Positions 38,384-47,460 of a DNA stretch of 64,000 nucleotides are shown in pieces (position 1 is the first letter of the stretch; every line of letters begins with the position of its first letter). The stretch comes from a virus. The notes under the pieces are model-generated. The model ran no database searches. It worked only from the letters and a program-made list of their open reading frames with translations, and was not told where the DNA came from. The position numbers and the translations under genes were made by a program. The DNA lies in the IMG/VR virus record IMGVR_UViG_3300028895_000202, positions 1 to 64,000 of that record; one strand, written 5' to 3'.

Positions 38384-40365
38384 TGCCGATTAGCCAGAGC
38401 AAGATCTTCGAGTTCAAGAACCGCGAGCTTCAGTCGTTTGCCAAGTACAAGGGCCTAGACGACGACAGGCTTCAGGCCATGGTCAGCGACGCTGACCTCA
38501 GCTTTCACACCAAACCTCGGCGCGCCCAGCTTCTCTGCACGCTTCTTGGGTGGCATCAGGAGTCGTTCATGTTCCTGCTTGGGCTTGGCGCTGGCAAAGC
38601 CCTGGCGAACGGTGAGCCGGTTCTGCTGCCTGACATGACGTGGAAGCCTATCGAGGATCTGCGTGTGGGGGAGTACGTGCTGGGCTGGGACGGTGAACCC
38701 AAGATCGTGGAGGGCGTATACCCGCAAGGCGTGACCGAGCTATGCAAGGTCAAGTTCACTGGCGGCCTGTACTCGATCTGTTCGCCGGATCATCTGTGGA
38801 CGGTCTGGATGCGAGATCTCTCGCCCCAGACCATGACTCTCCGCGAGATCGAAGCTAAGGGCCTCAAGTTCGGCACCCGCAGGCGTACTACACGGTACAA
38901 GTGGAAGGTCCCCGTATTCATTAAGAAAGCAGGCTACTCAAACTACCGGAAGATCGTAGGCGTCGAGGAGTATGAGCCTGGAGAGTCCACCTGCATCAAG
39001 GTAGACGGTGGGCATTTCATCACTCGTGACTACGTCGGAACGCACAATACGAAGGTCTCGCTCGACCTAGCCGCCAACAGGAAGCGTCACGGCCAGATCA
39101 AGTCTGCTATTGTTCTGGTTCCGAACACGGCGAACCTTTGGGCTTGGCAGATCGAGGTCCAGAAGCACGCACCCGATCTTTCCGTTGTTGTGATCGACCA
39201 AAGCGGCCCGGCAGCCCGTGAACGTGCGCTGTATTCTGGCGCAGACGTCGTGGTCTGCACCTACGTTGGGCTTGGCAACCTGCTATCCAAGAACAGGAAA
39301 CTGGATAACAAGAAGGTGCAGCGGTTGTGCCAGCAGTTCCAGATGCTTGTGATGGATGAGATCACGGCTATCAAGAATCCGCAGAGCCGCAACTTCAAGA
39401 TGTGCAGACTTTTGTCTGTGGGTATGAAGTACCGCTACGGGCTCACGGGTACGCCGATCCACAAGGACCCCGCCGACCTGTGGAGTCAGTTCTGGACGAT
39501 CGATCACGGGAAAGCCCTTGGCGAGAACATCACCTTGTTCCGCGAAACCTATTTTAGAACTGACTATAATAGGTTCGGGTTCACGGAGTACAAGTTCGAT
39601 AGACGCTTCACCAGCGAGGTGGCTCGCCGCGTAGAGTCGTGTAGTGTCCGCTTTGCTGAGCACGAGGTTCAGGATCTCCCTGAGGCCGTCGGTGGCCTCA
39701 GCTCTGACGACTATCTGCGTATCCCGGTTGAGATGCCAAAGGCCCAGACTGGCTACTACAGGTCAGCCCTCGGGGAACTCAAGTCTGCCGAGGACACTGT
39801 CGCTATCGACCAAGCCTACGCCAAGATGCGGATGGTCTGCTCCGGCTGGTGCGCGGCGAGTGATGAGGCTGGCGAGCGTGTCGAGGTAGAGTTCCCCAAG
39901 GTGCCTAAGCTGGATGCGCTCGTGCAGCTCCTGGAGGACATCCCGCCCGAGGAGAAGGTGGTCGTTGTAGCTTGGTATCATCACTCGATCAAGCTCATGC
40001 AACGCCGTTTCCGCAAGGAGAACATCAGCTTCACCGAGGTGACTGGTCGCGTTTCTGCCAAGAAGAAGATCGAGAGCCTGGAGGCGTTCTGCTCTGAGGG
40101 CGGACCCCGCGTCCTCATTGGTAGTACCGCCATTAGCAAAGGCGTAAACCTACAGGGAGCTTCCCGCTACATGGTCTTCTACGAGAGCCCCGACAGCACC
40201 ATCGAGAGAGCGCAGATCGAGGGCCGGATCCGTAGGGAGGGTGGAATCTCCGGCACCAGATACTACTACGATCTGGTGACCAAGGACTCCGTGGAGGAGA
40301 GCATCCTCCAGAGCCTCCGCACCGGACGTAACATCCACGAGCTACTGATCGAGGGAAAGAAGTGA
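38383..40365 (+). CDS. SNF2-like SF2 helicase interrupted by an intein
   Basis: 660 residues as translated, 510 after splicing. Helicase motifs: Walker A GLGAGK (67-72) continued by T223 after the intein, VMDEITAIKNPQSR (DExx box), YGLTGTPIHKDPADLW (motif III), VVVVAWYHHSIKLMQ (IV), GSTAISKGVNLQGAS (V) and RAQIEGRIRREGG (VI). These place it in SNF2/DEAD-like phage helicases, perhaps for fork remodelling or branch migration. The inserted 150 residues are described separately. Overlaps the helicase gene upstream (TGATG) and the primase gene downstream. Confidence 0.85.
   Translation: MPISQSKIFEFKNRELQSFAKYKGLDDDRLQAMVSDADLSFHTKPRRAQLLCTLLGWHQESFMFLLGLGAGKALANGEPVLLPDMTWKPIEDLRVGEYVLGWDGEPKIVEGVYPQGVTELCKVKFTGGLYSICSPDHLWTVWMRDLSPQTMTLREIEAKGLKFGTRRRTTRYKWKVPVFIKKAGYSNYRKIVGVEEYEPGESTCIKVDGGHFITRDYVGTHNTKVSLDLAANRKRHGQIKSAIVLVPNTANLWAWQIEVQKHAPDLSVVVIDQSGPAARERALYSGADVVVCTYVGLGNLLSKNRKLDNKKVQRLCQQFQMLVMDEITAIKNPQSRNFKMCRLLSVGMKYRYGLTGTPIHKDPADLWSQFWTIDHGKALGENITLFRETYFRTDYNRFGFTEYKFDRRFTSEVARRVESCSVRFAEHEVQDLPEAVGGLSSDDYLRIPVEMPKAQTGYYRSALGELKSAEDTVAIDQAYAKMRMVCSGWCAASDEAGERVEVEFPKVPKLDALVQLLEDIPPEEKVVVVAWYHHSIKLMQRRFRKENISFTEVTGRVSAKKKIESLEAFCSEGGPRVLIGSTAISKGVNLQGASRYMVFYESPDSTIERAQIEGRIRREGGISGTRYYYDLVTKDSVEESILQSLRTGRNIHELLIEGKK
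38599..39048 (+). other. Class 3 mini-intein in Walker A motif
   Basis: Residues A73 to N222 of the host protein, exactly between GK and T of the P-loop. The first residue is Ala, not Cys/Ser. Splicing-domain landmarks: ALANGEPVLLPDMTWKPIED and LRVGEYVLGWDGEP (block A region), SICSPDHLW (block B, H137, W139), ESTCIKVDGGHF (block F, C204) and YVGTHN (block G, T220, H221, N222), with Thr as the +1 residue. Trp at B:12, Cys at F:4 and Thr at G:5 form the WCT triplet defining class 3 inteins. No endonuclease domain is present, so it is not self-mobile now. Confidence 0.88.
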
Positions 40366-41321
40366 TGGATTGGATAGCTTTCTTCGAGCAGCATGGTATC
40401 CGCTATGTCGAAGGCCCTAGCAAAGATGTCTCAGCGGGCGCCATCGGCATTCCGTGCCCAGTGTGCGGTAACGACACGGGTACTCACTATGCTGTCGTTG
40501 CTGGCGAGCCGCTAGTCAAGGGGTGCTGGAGAAATCAAACACACTTCATGCCAGCGAGCGAGCTTGTACAGCTGCTGTCTGGTTGCGGACCTGATCGAGC
40601 TAGACGTATACTCTTCGGTGAGGACGCGATCCCGACTGTTGAGCAGCTTGAACAACGTATCGTTGCGATCGGATCGACGGAGTCTGTGGCTACTGCTAGT
40701 CATGGACGTATGGTCGGTGATGCGTCGTTCAAGCTGTTCACGGATCAGCCTTCGGAAGGTGATGCCACCTACAGGGCTTACCTCGAATCCCGGGGCTTCA
40801 ACCCGGCTCGACTGTCCGACGTGTATGACGTTAGCTGGTGCGATAGCGGGCCGTTTGGTGGCAGGATCATCGTGCCGATCTATGAATACGAGACGCAGTC
40901 GAGGCGCACGCTGATGGGCTGGACTGGGCGCACGGTCATGAATAGCCCAATCAGGTACAGGGCACACCCGTCTGGTGATGCCTTGTCACGGTGTCTTCTT
41001 GAGACTGGCTTTGTTGACAAGCAAAGCCACCTAGTTATCGTGGAGGGGCCGTTCGACGCGCTTCGTGTGGCTGAGGCGGGCTATGCTGCCGTCGCGTTGA
41101 TGACCAACCGCGTTGGTCCGGGCAAGTTCGCCAGACTTGAGTACCTTGCCGACAGGGCCAGGAGGGTAAGCATCATGCTGGACTCAGACGCGATGGAGAC
41201 GCATGCCTTCAACGTCATGGCGGGCATCAGAAGCAGCACGGACATCGAGTTGGCCTTCCTTCCAGACGGCGTGAAGGACCCAGGCGATATGACGGAGGAC
41301 ATGATCAGATGCGCGCTATGA
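40365..41321 (+). CDS. DNA primase (Zn finger plus Toprim)
   Basis: 318 residues from ATG 40365 (TGATG overlap with the helicase gene; a GTG one codon upstream is less likely). The N-terminal zinc ribbon has C31-P-V-C34, H41 and C54. The Toprim core has LVIVEGPFDALRVAE (Glu near 227) and SIMLDSDAME (DxD near 273-275). Together they indicate a compact DnaG-like primase making primers for the phage replisome. It is shorter than cellular DnaG; no helicase domain is fused. Confidence 0.8.
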   Translation: MDWIAFFEQHGIRYVEGPSKDVSAGAIGIPCPVCGNDTGTHYAVVAGEPLVKGCWRNQTHFMPASELVQLLSGCGPDRARRILFGEDAIPTVEQLEQRIVAIGSTESVATASHGRMVGDASFKLFTDQPSEGDATYRAYLESRGFNPARLSDVYDVSWCDSGPFGGRIIVPIYEYETQSRRTLMGWTGRTVMNSPIRYRAHPSGDALSRCLLETGFVDKQSHLVIVEGPFDALRVAEAGYAAVALMTNRVGPGKFARLEYLADRARRVSIMLDSDAMETHAFNVMAGIRSSTDIELAFLPDGVKDPGDMTEDMIRCAL

Positions 41322-42229
41322 AGCCTAATGCGCTGTCGCTGGAGCGGGAGTTCGTGGAAGCGACGGGCCTGTACCGGAAGAACGACGAGGACGAGTTCAG
41401 CTGGGTGGCAAGGTGCTGCGCGGCGCTAATGTCTCTACCCGAGGATGAGCTTAACTCGGATATCGTCAGTGACGAGGCCTACGAGTTTGCGTCCAACAAC
41501 CTGGACGCGATGGACTCTGGATACATGATTCGGGGGTTCAACGGGTATCCTCTGATGGCGTTGGCGAGGACTTACAGGTTCAACGGCATTGCCCCATCTA
41601 AATACGCCAGGATGAAGTCGCTGCCCCCTATCCCGATTGACTTCTACAAGCGTGGGGATAAGATCTCTATCAGCGATATGTTCTGTCTGGTAGCCGCACC
41701 CAGCACTGGCGGTAGGAGCGGTATCATGAAATCTCACGGGCCCGTATCTGGGGCCTATGTCAGCATGACAGCCGCGTTTCGGGAACTGGCCGTGTGCTTC
41801 GCTGAAGACTACGAGGATGACGAAGTTATCGGCTATGGATACGCACTAGGGCTTACGTTGACTCCATCTAGTGCGAGGTCAGTGCTGGCGTCTGTCAGGG
41901 CTGTGTTCAATGCCGTGAAGCGAGTGTTCGGGCTAGATGTCGGACAGCATATTCGTGAGTTCAAGCAAGAGCACCCGTTCCCTGTGTGGACGCTGTTCAC
42001 CCGCAGCATGATCGACAGCGCCACCAAGGAGTACTCTGCCCTCGACTATGAGAGGCGACTGCTAGACAGCTATGGCCCTGGTCTGCGAGACGATATCGAT
42101 CTATACAAGCGTACAGGCGTCGTTCAGGGCGGGCTGAGGGATTGGGCTCGCGATCATGGCCGACTAGGGATAATGGAGAGTTCAGGAAAAGCCTTCATGG
42201 AGACGTATGGACAGGATCTCAGCGAATGA
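41318..42229 (+). CDS. Hypothetical protein between primase and clamp-like genes
   Basis: 303 residues from ATG 41318 (ATGA overlap with primase; ATG 41309 is an alternative). A helix-rich N-terminal half contains YMIRGFNGYPLMALARTYRF. The centre, GLTLTPSSARSVLASVRAVF, and the C-terminus, YKRTGVVQGGLRDWARDHGR, show no motif I recognise. Conserved placement inside the replication block suggests a replisome accessory role, but the sequence shows nothing decisive. Confidence 0.55.
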   Translation: MKPNALSLEREFVEATGLYRKNDEDEFSWVARCCAALMSLPEDELNSDIVSDEAYEFASNNLDAMDSGYMIRGFNGYPLMALARTYRFNGIAPSKYARMKSLPPIPIDFYKRGDKISISDMFCLVAAPSTGGRSGIMKSHGPVSGAYVSMTAAFRELAVCFAEDYEDDEVIGYGYALGLTLTPSSARSVLASVRAVFNAVKRVFGLDVGQHIREFKQEHPFPVWTLFTRSMIDSATKEYSALDYERRLLDSYGPGLRDDIDLYKRTGVVQGGLRDWARDHGRLGIMESSGKAFMETYGQDLSE

Positions 42230-43259
42230 GCTTGGCGAAATACTTACGCTAGCTAAGACGTGGCAGAAGGGGGACAGCGTGATTGTTCCGTCGTTCAAGC
42301 AGCTGATCCTGCACAACGGCGGTGTGGACGTATACAGCGAGCATGGCATCATCAGCTTCCCGGTAGCCACGCTCTCACTGGCGGAGCCGGTTGCTGTCGA
42401 TAAGCCAACCATCGCAGCTTGGCACGGCACCCGACGCGGCGCTTTCGACATTATGGTCGAGGTCGTCGATGGATCCGTCAGGCTTAGCGAGGGCGATGTC
42501 AGCACGCTGATCCTTCCGACGATGCCCGTCGAGGGTTTCGTTGGGTCTAACTGGGATGTCGTCGAGCGTGTCGTTGTCACCGAGGAGCGCGGTAGGCGTT
42601 TCACTGACGATCTGCGTGTAGTCGGCGGCTTCTCCGGTGATCCAACCGTGTCGGGTCAGCACTCCGGCGTGCATGTCTACCCGTCTAGCGATGGAACCCG
42701 TATGTTCTCTACGGATAACCTTGGCGCTGCGTCTGCCGTTAGTGAGCCGATGGAGGGCCGTAGCTTCGTGATCCCCCACCAGCTGGCCGCCAGGAGCGGG
42801 TTCCTGTCGGCAGCGATCCCGATTGTCGAGGTCTCATACGGGTCCGGCTCTCAGATAACCCTGGTCCGCGAAGACGGTGCCTCGTGCTCGTTCGAGGACA
42901 TGGGTACTTACGACGAGGGATGGTGGCGAGACGTCCTGCCGGGCTATAGTGGTGGCGACGCGATCGCAGACGGGTTTGGGCACACCATTGCGTCGTTGCG
43001 AAGACTGGCAAGCGTGGACGCCAACGGGGCACCGTGCGTTAGCCTCACCATCCGTGACGGCATTATGACTGTTCGGCTGTCCGAGTGCAATCTAGCCGAG
43101 GCTGTCTCGACCTTCCCCTGCCGACTGGCTGACGTGTCTGCCTCATTGCCGATGACGCAGTTCAGCCGGGCCATGTCGGGAGCAACGCACTTCAACGTGT
43201 CGGAGAATCTGCTTGTAACCAAGCGTGGCCGCGTCTCGGCCTACTGTACGTCGCAATGA
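42207..43259 (+). CDS. Possible sliding-clamp-like protein
   Basis: 350 residues. The beginning (ISANELGEILTLAKTWQ) and the pattern of strands with DGTRMFSTDNLGAA and SFVIPHQLAARSGFL recall beta-clamp (DnaN-like) domains, where an ATDG-R-like loop and a helix follow each other. It sits right before a DNA polymerase and two genes before a clamp loader, which requires a clamp. I see no clear full DnaN signature, so the call rests on context plus weak resemblance. It overlaps the preceding gene by 23 bases and the polymerase gene by 4 (ATGA). Confidence 0.4.
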   Translation: MDRISANELGEILTLAKTWQKGDSVIVPSFKQLILHNGGVDVYSEHGIISFPVATLSLAEPVAVDKPTIAAWHGTRRGAFDIMVEVVDGSVRLSEGDVSTLILPTMPVEGFVGSNWDVVERVVVTEERGRRFTDDLRVVGGFSGDPTVSGQHSGVHVYPSSDGTRMFSTDNLGAASAVSEPMEGRSFVIPHQLAARSGFLSAAIPIVEVSYGSGSQITLVREDGASCSFEDMGTYDEGWWRDVLPGYSGGDAIADGFGHTIASLRRLASVDANGAPCVSLTIRDGIMTVRLSECNLAEAVSTFPCRLADVSASLPMTQFSRAMSGATHFNVSENLLVTKRGRVSAYCTSQ

Positions 43260-45862
43260 AGAAGGGTTTCCTCGGCGGAGTTAGCAGGAGCGCCAAGGTC
43301 GCAGGAGTTTCGGCCTCAAGCGTCTTTGAACGCAGTCACGGTTGGGCTGCTGTGGCGCACTTGTGCCAGAAGTACCCCTCGGAGCTACCGGGCCATACCC
43401 CCGACGGCAATGTGTCGGCGCTGGTCATCACAGGGCTCCCCTCGGAGGAGTCGGCTGCGTCTGGCAGGTGTTACTCTCCGACGGATCTGCTCATGTTTGA
43501 GCGGCTAGCAGTCGCTGGGCGAATCAATCGTGGTTACGTCAACCGTATTGCGGTTGAGTCCATCTGCCCCGTTCGCCCAGATAGCGACAAGGTTACCAAC
43601 AACACGAAGCCGTACCTGATCAAGGCGTACTCGACTCATGTCGATGACATGGTCAGGAAGCACGCCCCAAACCTAGTCGTCCTCCTGGGGTCCGAGGTCG
43701 TCAAGGCTGTCCTTGGCGACGGGTCTGTGGAGAGCTACCGGGGCAAGCCGCTGCGTGCGTACCTAGGTGGTAGACCCGTGTGGGTATTCGTCGCACACTC
43801 CTCAGCCGAGATGGCTTCGATCTCTGCCGAGGGCAGGTTGGGCAAGGTAAACTCCGACGAGTGGATTCGTGTTCGCGAGCAGGACATCTGCCACATGATG
43901 TCCCCCGCGTTCATTGCCAAGCCTCCGAAAGCTGTCAGTGACGCTGAGGCCAAGCAATGTGGGCTCGCGTGTAGGTATACCGATGCTGGCCGCATCGTAG
44001 AGGTGCTGCGTACGTTTACCGAGTTCGTAGCCTTCGATATCGAGACGAACGGGCTCCGCCCATACAAGTCCGGGGCGAAGATCCTCTCGATCGCCATTTC
44101 CGATGGTGAGAGGACGGTGGCGTTCCCGATCAACCACCCTGGGCATGAATGGTCACCGGCAGAGAAGCAGGCGATCGGCATCGCCATTCTGGACCTGTTC
44201 ATGGACGACAGCATTCGGAAGGTGGCCCACAACCTCCCCTTCGACCTGGAGTGGATGGCGTACTTCTTCGGACAGCAGATCCTGACTGGGGTGTATGGCG
44301 ACACTCTTGGGCAGGCGTATTGCATCAACCCGGGCCCACCTGGAGACGGTCCTTCGGGACTGTCCCTTGGTCAGCTGTGTCGCCAGTACTTTGGTTTCTC
44401 ACTTAAGAGGCTCACGGAGGGGGCTGCGGAGGTCGGAAGACTGGAGTACGTCACCACGGACCAAGTCTGCGAGTACAACGCGCTTGACGCTTACTGGACC
44501 GCGAGGCTGCACGTCGAGCTTTGCAAGGCCCTTGATGAGGCTGGTCAGGATAAGGCCTACGAGATGCACATAGAGCGTATTCCGGCGCTCGTGCAGGCGC
44601 AGATCTTGGGCTTGCCCGTGAATCAGGAGATTCGTGCTAGGCTGGCAAGGGAGGGCAGGGCCGAGATCGAGAAACTCCAAGAAGAGCTTTGTCAGATGGA
44701 GGAAGTCAAGGGTACTGGGCTCAACCCCAACTCTCCCTCGACTGTAGGTGCCTTCATCGTCAATGTGCTGAAGGACGATCGAGTCATCGGAGAGGACGGC
44801 AAAGTTAGCACCCGACGTAACGTGCTTGAGGTCATTGCTGAAGATCACCGCAGCGTGAAGGCCATCCTCGACATCCGCAACCAGCACAAGCTGGTCAGTA
44901 CCTTCGTGGACAGGTTCGATCCAAGACACCCGAAGGCACTATGCTTCCCAGACGGCAAGGTTCATGGCATCTACAAGGTCTCGGGCACCCGCACGGGTCG
45001 TCTCTCGTCCTCTGACCCTAACTGTCAGAACTTCCCCAAAAGAACAAACAAGCACATCCGCTCGCAGTTCTCGGCTCCAGAGGGCTGGGTGTGGCTGGCG
45101 TGCGACCTCGCGCAGATCGAGGCGCGTGTATTGGCGATGGCGAGCCGAGATCCACGCTGGGTGCAGTCAATCAAGGACGGCATCGACGTACACTCACACT
45201 GGGCGAACAGGGCTGCGGAGATCAGCCCAGTGTGGGCTCAGATGGTTGAGCGCGACTTCAAGGGCGCAAGAACAACGGCTAAGAACGCATGGGTGTTCGC
45301 GTCCTTCTATGGGAGTAGCTTCAAGTCAGTAGCCCGCAACATGGGATTCGATCGGGAGGGCCCGCAGGTGATGCATGATGCCGAAGCCCTGTTCGCAGAC
45401 TTCTGGCGCGAGTTCGCCGGGATCAAGTCGTGGCAAGAGGGGTCCTGGGAGACCTACAAGAAGACGGGGATGGTCAGGTCACTCACAGGTCGTCGTCGTC
45501 TGGCACCGTTGAGTTGGAACCAAGTGATCAACTCGGGCATCCAGGGAGCCGCGTCTGATATCTGCGTTGATGCGGCGGTTAGGCTCTGGCGTACTGGCGT
45601 TGAAACCGAGCAGATTTGGCTTACACCACGTTGGATCATCCACGACGACCTCAGCATGATGGTTCCGCTTGATCGCGTAGGCTATGCCGCAAAGCTGCTA
45701 GTTGAGGCGCAGATCGGGTTCAGCGCCCCGTGGGTAAACGTGCCGATCGGGGCAGAACTTGAGGTCGGAACCGACTACAGTAAGATGGTCGCTGTCGGTG
45801 AATGGTTCACCGGAGACGACACCTCAGACGTAGCAGAGAAGACACTAGCGGCACTCTCGTGA
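43256..45862 (+). CDS. polA: DNA polymerase I (family A) with N-terminal UDG-like domain
   Basis: 868 residues. Residues about 1-215 resemble family 4/5 uracil-DNA glycosylases (LVITGLPSEESAASGRCYSP, LVVLLGSEVVKAVLG, SYRGKPLRAYLGGRPVWVF followed by AHSSAEM), as in SPO1-type polymerases. Then a 3'-5' exonuclease: AFDIETNGL (D260), VAHNLPFD (near 325), and EYNALDAYWT (near 407). The polymerase has DLAQIEARVLA (motif A, near 618), RTTAKNAWVFASFYG (motif B, near 672; one residue longer than in E. coli PolA, as in SPO1-like enzymes) and IIHDDL (motif C, D797-D798). All catalytic residues are present. The UDG-like HPS motif is altered to AHSSA, so the glycosylase part may bind rather than cut. Confidence 0.87.
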   Translation: MKKGFLGGVSRSAKVAGVSASSVFERSHGWAAVAHLCQKYPSELPGHTPDGNVSALVITGLPSEESAASGRCYSPTDLLMFERLAVAGRINRGYVNRIAVESICPVRPDSDKVTNNTKPYLIKAYSTHVDDMVRKHAPNLVVLLGSEVVKAVLGDGSVESYRGKPLRAYLGGRPVWVFVAHSSAEMASISAEGRLGKVNSDEWIRVREQDICHMMSPAFIAKPPKAVSDAEAKQCGLACRYTDAGRIVEVLRTFTEFVAFDIETNGLRPYKSGAKILSIAISDGERTVAFPINHPGHEWSPAEKQAIGIAILDLFMDDSIRKVAHNLPFDLEWMAYFFGQQILTGVYGDTLGQAYCINPGPPGDGPSGLSLGQLCRQYFGFSLKRLTEGAAEVGRLEYVTTDQVCEYNALDAYWTARLHVELCKALDEAGQDKAYEMHIERIPALVQAQILGLPVNQEIRARLAREGRAEIEKLQEELCQMEEVKGTGLNPNSPSTVGAFIVNVLKDDRVIGEDGKVSTRRNVLEVIAEDHRSVKAILDIRNQHKLVSTFVDRFDPRHPKALCFPDGKVHGIYKVSGTRTGRLSSSDPNCQNFPKRTNKHIRSQFSAPEGWVWLACDLAQIEARVLAMASRDPRWVQSIKDGIDVHSHWANRAAEISPVWAQMVERDFKGARTTAKNAWVFASFYGSSFKSVARNMGFDREGPQVMHDAEALFADFWREFAGIKSWQEGSWETYKKTGMVRSLTGRRRLAPLSWNQVINSGIQGAASDICVDAAVRLWRTGVETEQIWLTPRWIIHDDLSMMVPLDRVGYAAKLLVEAQIGFSAPWVNVPIGAELEVGTDYSKMVAVGEWFTGDDTSDVAEKTLAALS

Positions 45863-46791
45863 GCCTCCACACAACCTACAGGCCGAACACCCTTGACGCG
45901 CTTGTCGGCGTCCCGTCGGCTGGCGTTGCCATTGAAACCCTGATCAAGAACCGTTGCGGCTCTCTGCTGCTAACCGGACCCCCTGGTACGGGCAAGACTA
46001 CCGTGGCTAGACTCCTCGCCAAGGAGGTCGGCGCTACCGTAGGTTTGCATGAAATCTCAGGCTCTGAGCACACTGGTGTGGATGATGCTAGGGCACTTGT
46101 TGACCTAGCGAGGACGCGCCCCATCGGTGGTGGCCCCCGCGTTATCGTCGTCGATGAGGCCCACTACCTCTCCAAGAACGCCTGGAGTGCCCTTCTGAAG
46201 GCGCTCGAAGAGCCTCAGAGGGATGTGTACTGGGCGATCGCCACCAGCGAGGCGGGGAAAGTCCCGAAGGCTATCGCAAGCCGCTGCCAGCATGTCAAGA
46301 CAAGGCTGCTATCTCCAGCCGAGATGGCGACCATTCTTGGCAGCGTCTGCGAGGCAGAGGGCATAAAGGTCAGCCAGGACGTCGGAACACTTTTGCTGCG
46401 TGAGGCCGGAGGTTCGCCACGCGAGGCACTTGTCCTCCTAGACGCACTCGTCACCGGGGGAGCCCTGACTGACGCTACAGCTGCGGCGGGTATCATGGGC
46501 CAGGGGACCTGTGAGTCTGACCCCATGCGAGATCTCCTGGCGGCTTTCGCAAGGCCGCTGTCGATTGACGGGCTGGCGAAGGCCGTTCTTGATGCCGGTC
46601 TTGATCCTGAGGCCTGCCGCCGCGCCGTCGTGTCGATGCTTGCTGGAAAGGTAGCCAGAGGTTCTGCCAAGGATGAGCACATAGCTATCCTGCAAAGTTT
46701 CGGGACATCGATTGAGGCCGGAGCCGAGCCGTCGAGGCTTGTCGCGCTCCTGGCGTCGAACTACGAAAGGCTGTCCCGAAACACGGGATAA
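45859..46791 (+). CDS. Clamp loader ATPase (DnaX/RFC-like)
   Basis: 310 residues from GTG 45859 (GTGA overlap with the polymerase stop; the open frame extends upstream but only inside polA). AAA+ motifs: YRPNTLDALVG at the start, Walker A LLTGPPGTGKTTVARLLA (near residues 37-50), Walker B VIVVDEAHYLSKNAW, EEPQRDVYWAIATSE (sensor 1) and AIASRCQHVKTRLL (SRC motif). These are hallmarks of clamp loaders. A helical lid and C-terminal domain follow. A phage clamp loader implies a dedicated clamp, best candidate the gene at 42207. Confidence 0.85.
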   Translation: MSLHTTYRPNTLDALVGVPSAGVAIETLIKNRCGSLLLTGPPGTGKTTVARLLAKEVGATVGLHEISGSEHTGVDDARALVDLARTRPIGGGPRVIVVDEAHYLSKNAWSALLKALEEPQRDVYWAIATSEAGKVPKAIASRCQHVKTRLLSPAEMATILGSVCEAEGIKVSQDVGTLLLREAGGSPREALVLLDALVTGGALTDATAAAGIMGQGTCESDPMRDLLAAFARPLSIDGLAKAVLDAGLDPEACRRAVVSMLAGKVARGSAKDEHIAILQSFGTSIEAGAEPSRLVALLASNYERLSRNTG

Positions 46792-46814
46792 TGCCACACA
46801 AGTGCGCTACGGTT

Positions 46815-46823
46815 TGGTACACT
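46815..46823 (+). promoter_or_regulatory. Extended -10 promoter for the recombination genes
   Basis: TGGTACACT (TG-n-TACACT), 24 bases after the clamp loader stop, with a predicted start near 46830. It drives the UvsY-like, gp32-like and RecA-like genes. Almost identical to TGGTACAAT at 34475. Confidence 0.5.
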
Positions 46824-46882
46824 GATGTTGCACCAGGGATAGAACTTCCAAGACGCGCACAGTCACAAGCCCCGATAATACA

Positions 46883-47296
46883 TTGCTTACAATCGAAGAA
46901 GCAGAGGAGTGCCTCGCCATCGACGTGGATAACCTCGACGGCGAGCTTGCCCGACAGCCGCAACTCGTGTACTCAGTGGGAGAGGCCACAGCTAACGCCC
47001 TCGCCCTGTCAGATACTGCCAAGGACGCCGTCCGTTCGGCTGAGGCCGTGGCACAGCAGGAGGCTAGAGCAGTGCTGTCTGCCCGTAATGAGCGAGTCAC
47101 GGAAGCGATGGTTTCGGCCCAGACGCAGCTGCAGCCGGTTCTGCTGTCCGCAAGGGAGGACTACGCTGTGGCTATCACGACCAGCCGTAAGTGGCAGGCC
47201 ATGCAGGACGCCGTCCACAGCCGTGGTTTTGCGCTTCTGAAGCTGGCGGACATCGAGCTTCAGCATCAGAAGTCAATCGGAATGTCGTCCCGATGA
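46883..47296 (+). CDS. Recombination mediator (UvsY-like, probable)
   Basis: 137 residues from a TTG start at 46883. Helical throughout: LTIEEAEECLAIDVDNLDGEL, ANALALSDTAKDAVRSAEAV, RNERVTEAMVSAQTQ, KWQAMQDAVHSRGFALLKLAD. The TEA-V and W-A-L-x-x-A-x-x-x-R-x-x-x-L-x-x-L spacing is typical of small helical phage proteins annotated as UvsY-like mediators, which load recombinase onto gp32-coated DNA. The following gp32-like and UvsX-like genes make this assignment much stronger than the sequence alone. The stop overlaps the next start (ATGA). Confidence 0.5.
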   Translation: MLTIEEAEECLAIDVDNLDGELARQPQLVYSVGEATANALALSDTAKDAVRSAEAVAQQEARAVLSARNERVTEAMVSAQTQLQPVLLSAREDYAVAITTSRKWQAMQDAVHSRGFALLKLADIELQHQKSIGMSSR

Positions 47297-47391
47297 AGCT
47301 ATTCAGGACAGCAGAGGAATCGTTGGAGATCGTCGTCACAGTAGCAGCGATTGTTGTGGCACTGCTGGCTCTGATTGTAGCAATCAGTTAG
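47293..47391 (+). CDS. 32-residue single-span membrane peptide
   Basis: ATG 47293 overlaps the preceding stop (ATGA). A polar head MKLFRTAEESLE is followed by a single hydrophobic segment IVVTVAAIVVALLALIVAIS to the end. Such short peptides are easily missed. Membrane placement between recombination genes is odd; a role in membrane-linked replication or host interference is possible but unproven. Confidence 0.55.
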   Translation: MKLFRTAEESLEIVVTVAAIVVALLALIVAIS

Positions 47392-47402
47392 AATAGAGAA
47401 CA

Positions 47403-47425
47403 GCCGTACTCACTTCGGGTACGGC
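47403..47425 (+). promoter_or_regulatory. Hairpin in leader of the ssDNA-binding protein gene
   Basis: 47403-47409 (GCCGTAC) pairs with 47419-47425 (GTACGGC), extended by T-G and C-G pairs to 9 bp with a 5-base loop. It lies 36 bases before the ATG. T4 gp32 represses its own mRNA through a folded leader, so this could be a similar autoregulatory site or a weak terminator. Confidence 0.4.
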
Positions 47426-47460
47426 GTACACAACGACACCTAGCAAGTAAAGCATTAGTC

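Noticed and set aside
38383-40365. Homing endonuclease inside the helicase intein
   Set aside because: Only about 60 residues separate block B and block F and no LAGLIDADG, HNH or GIY-YIG motif is visible.
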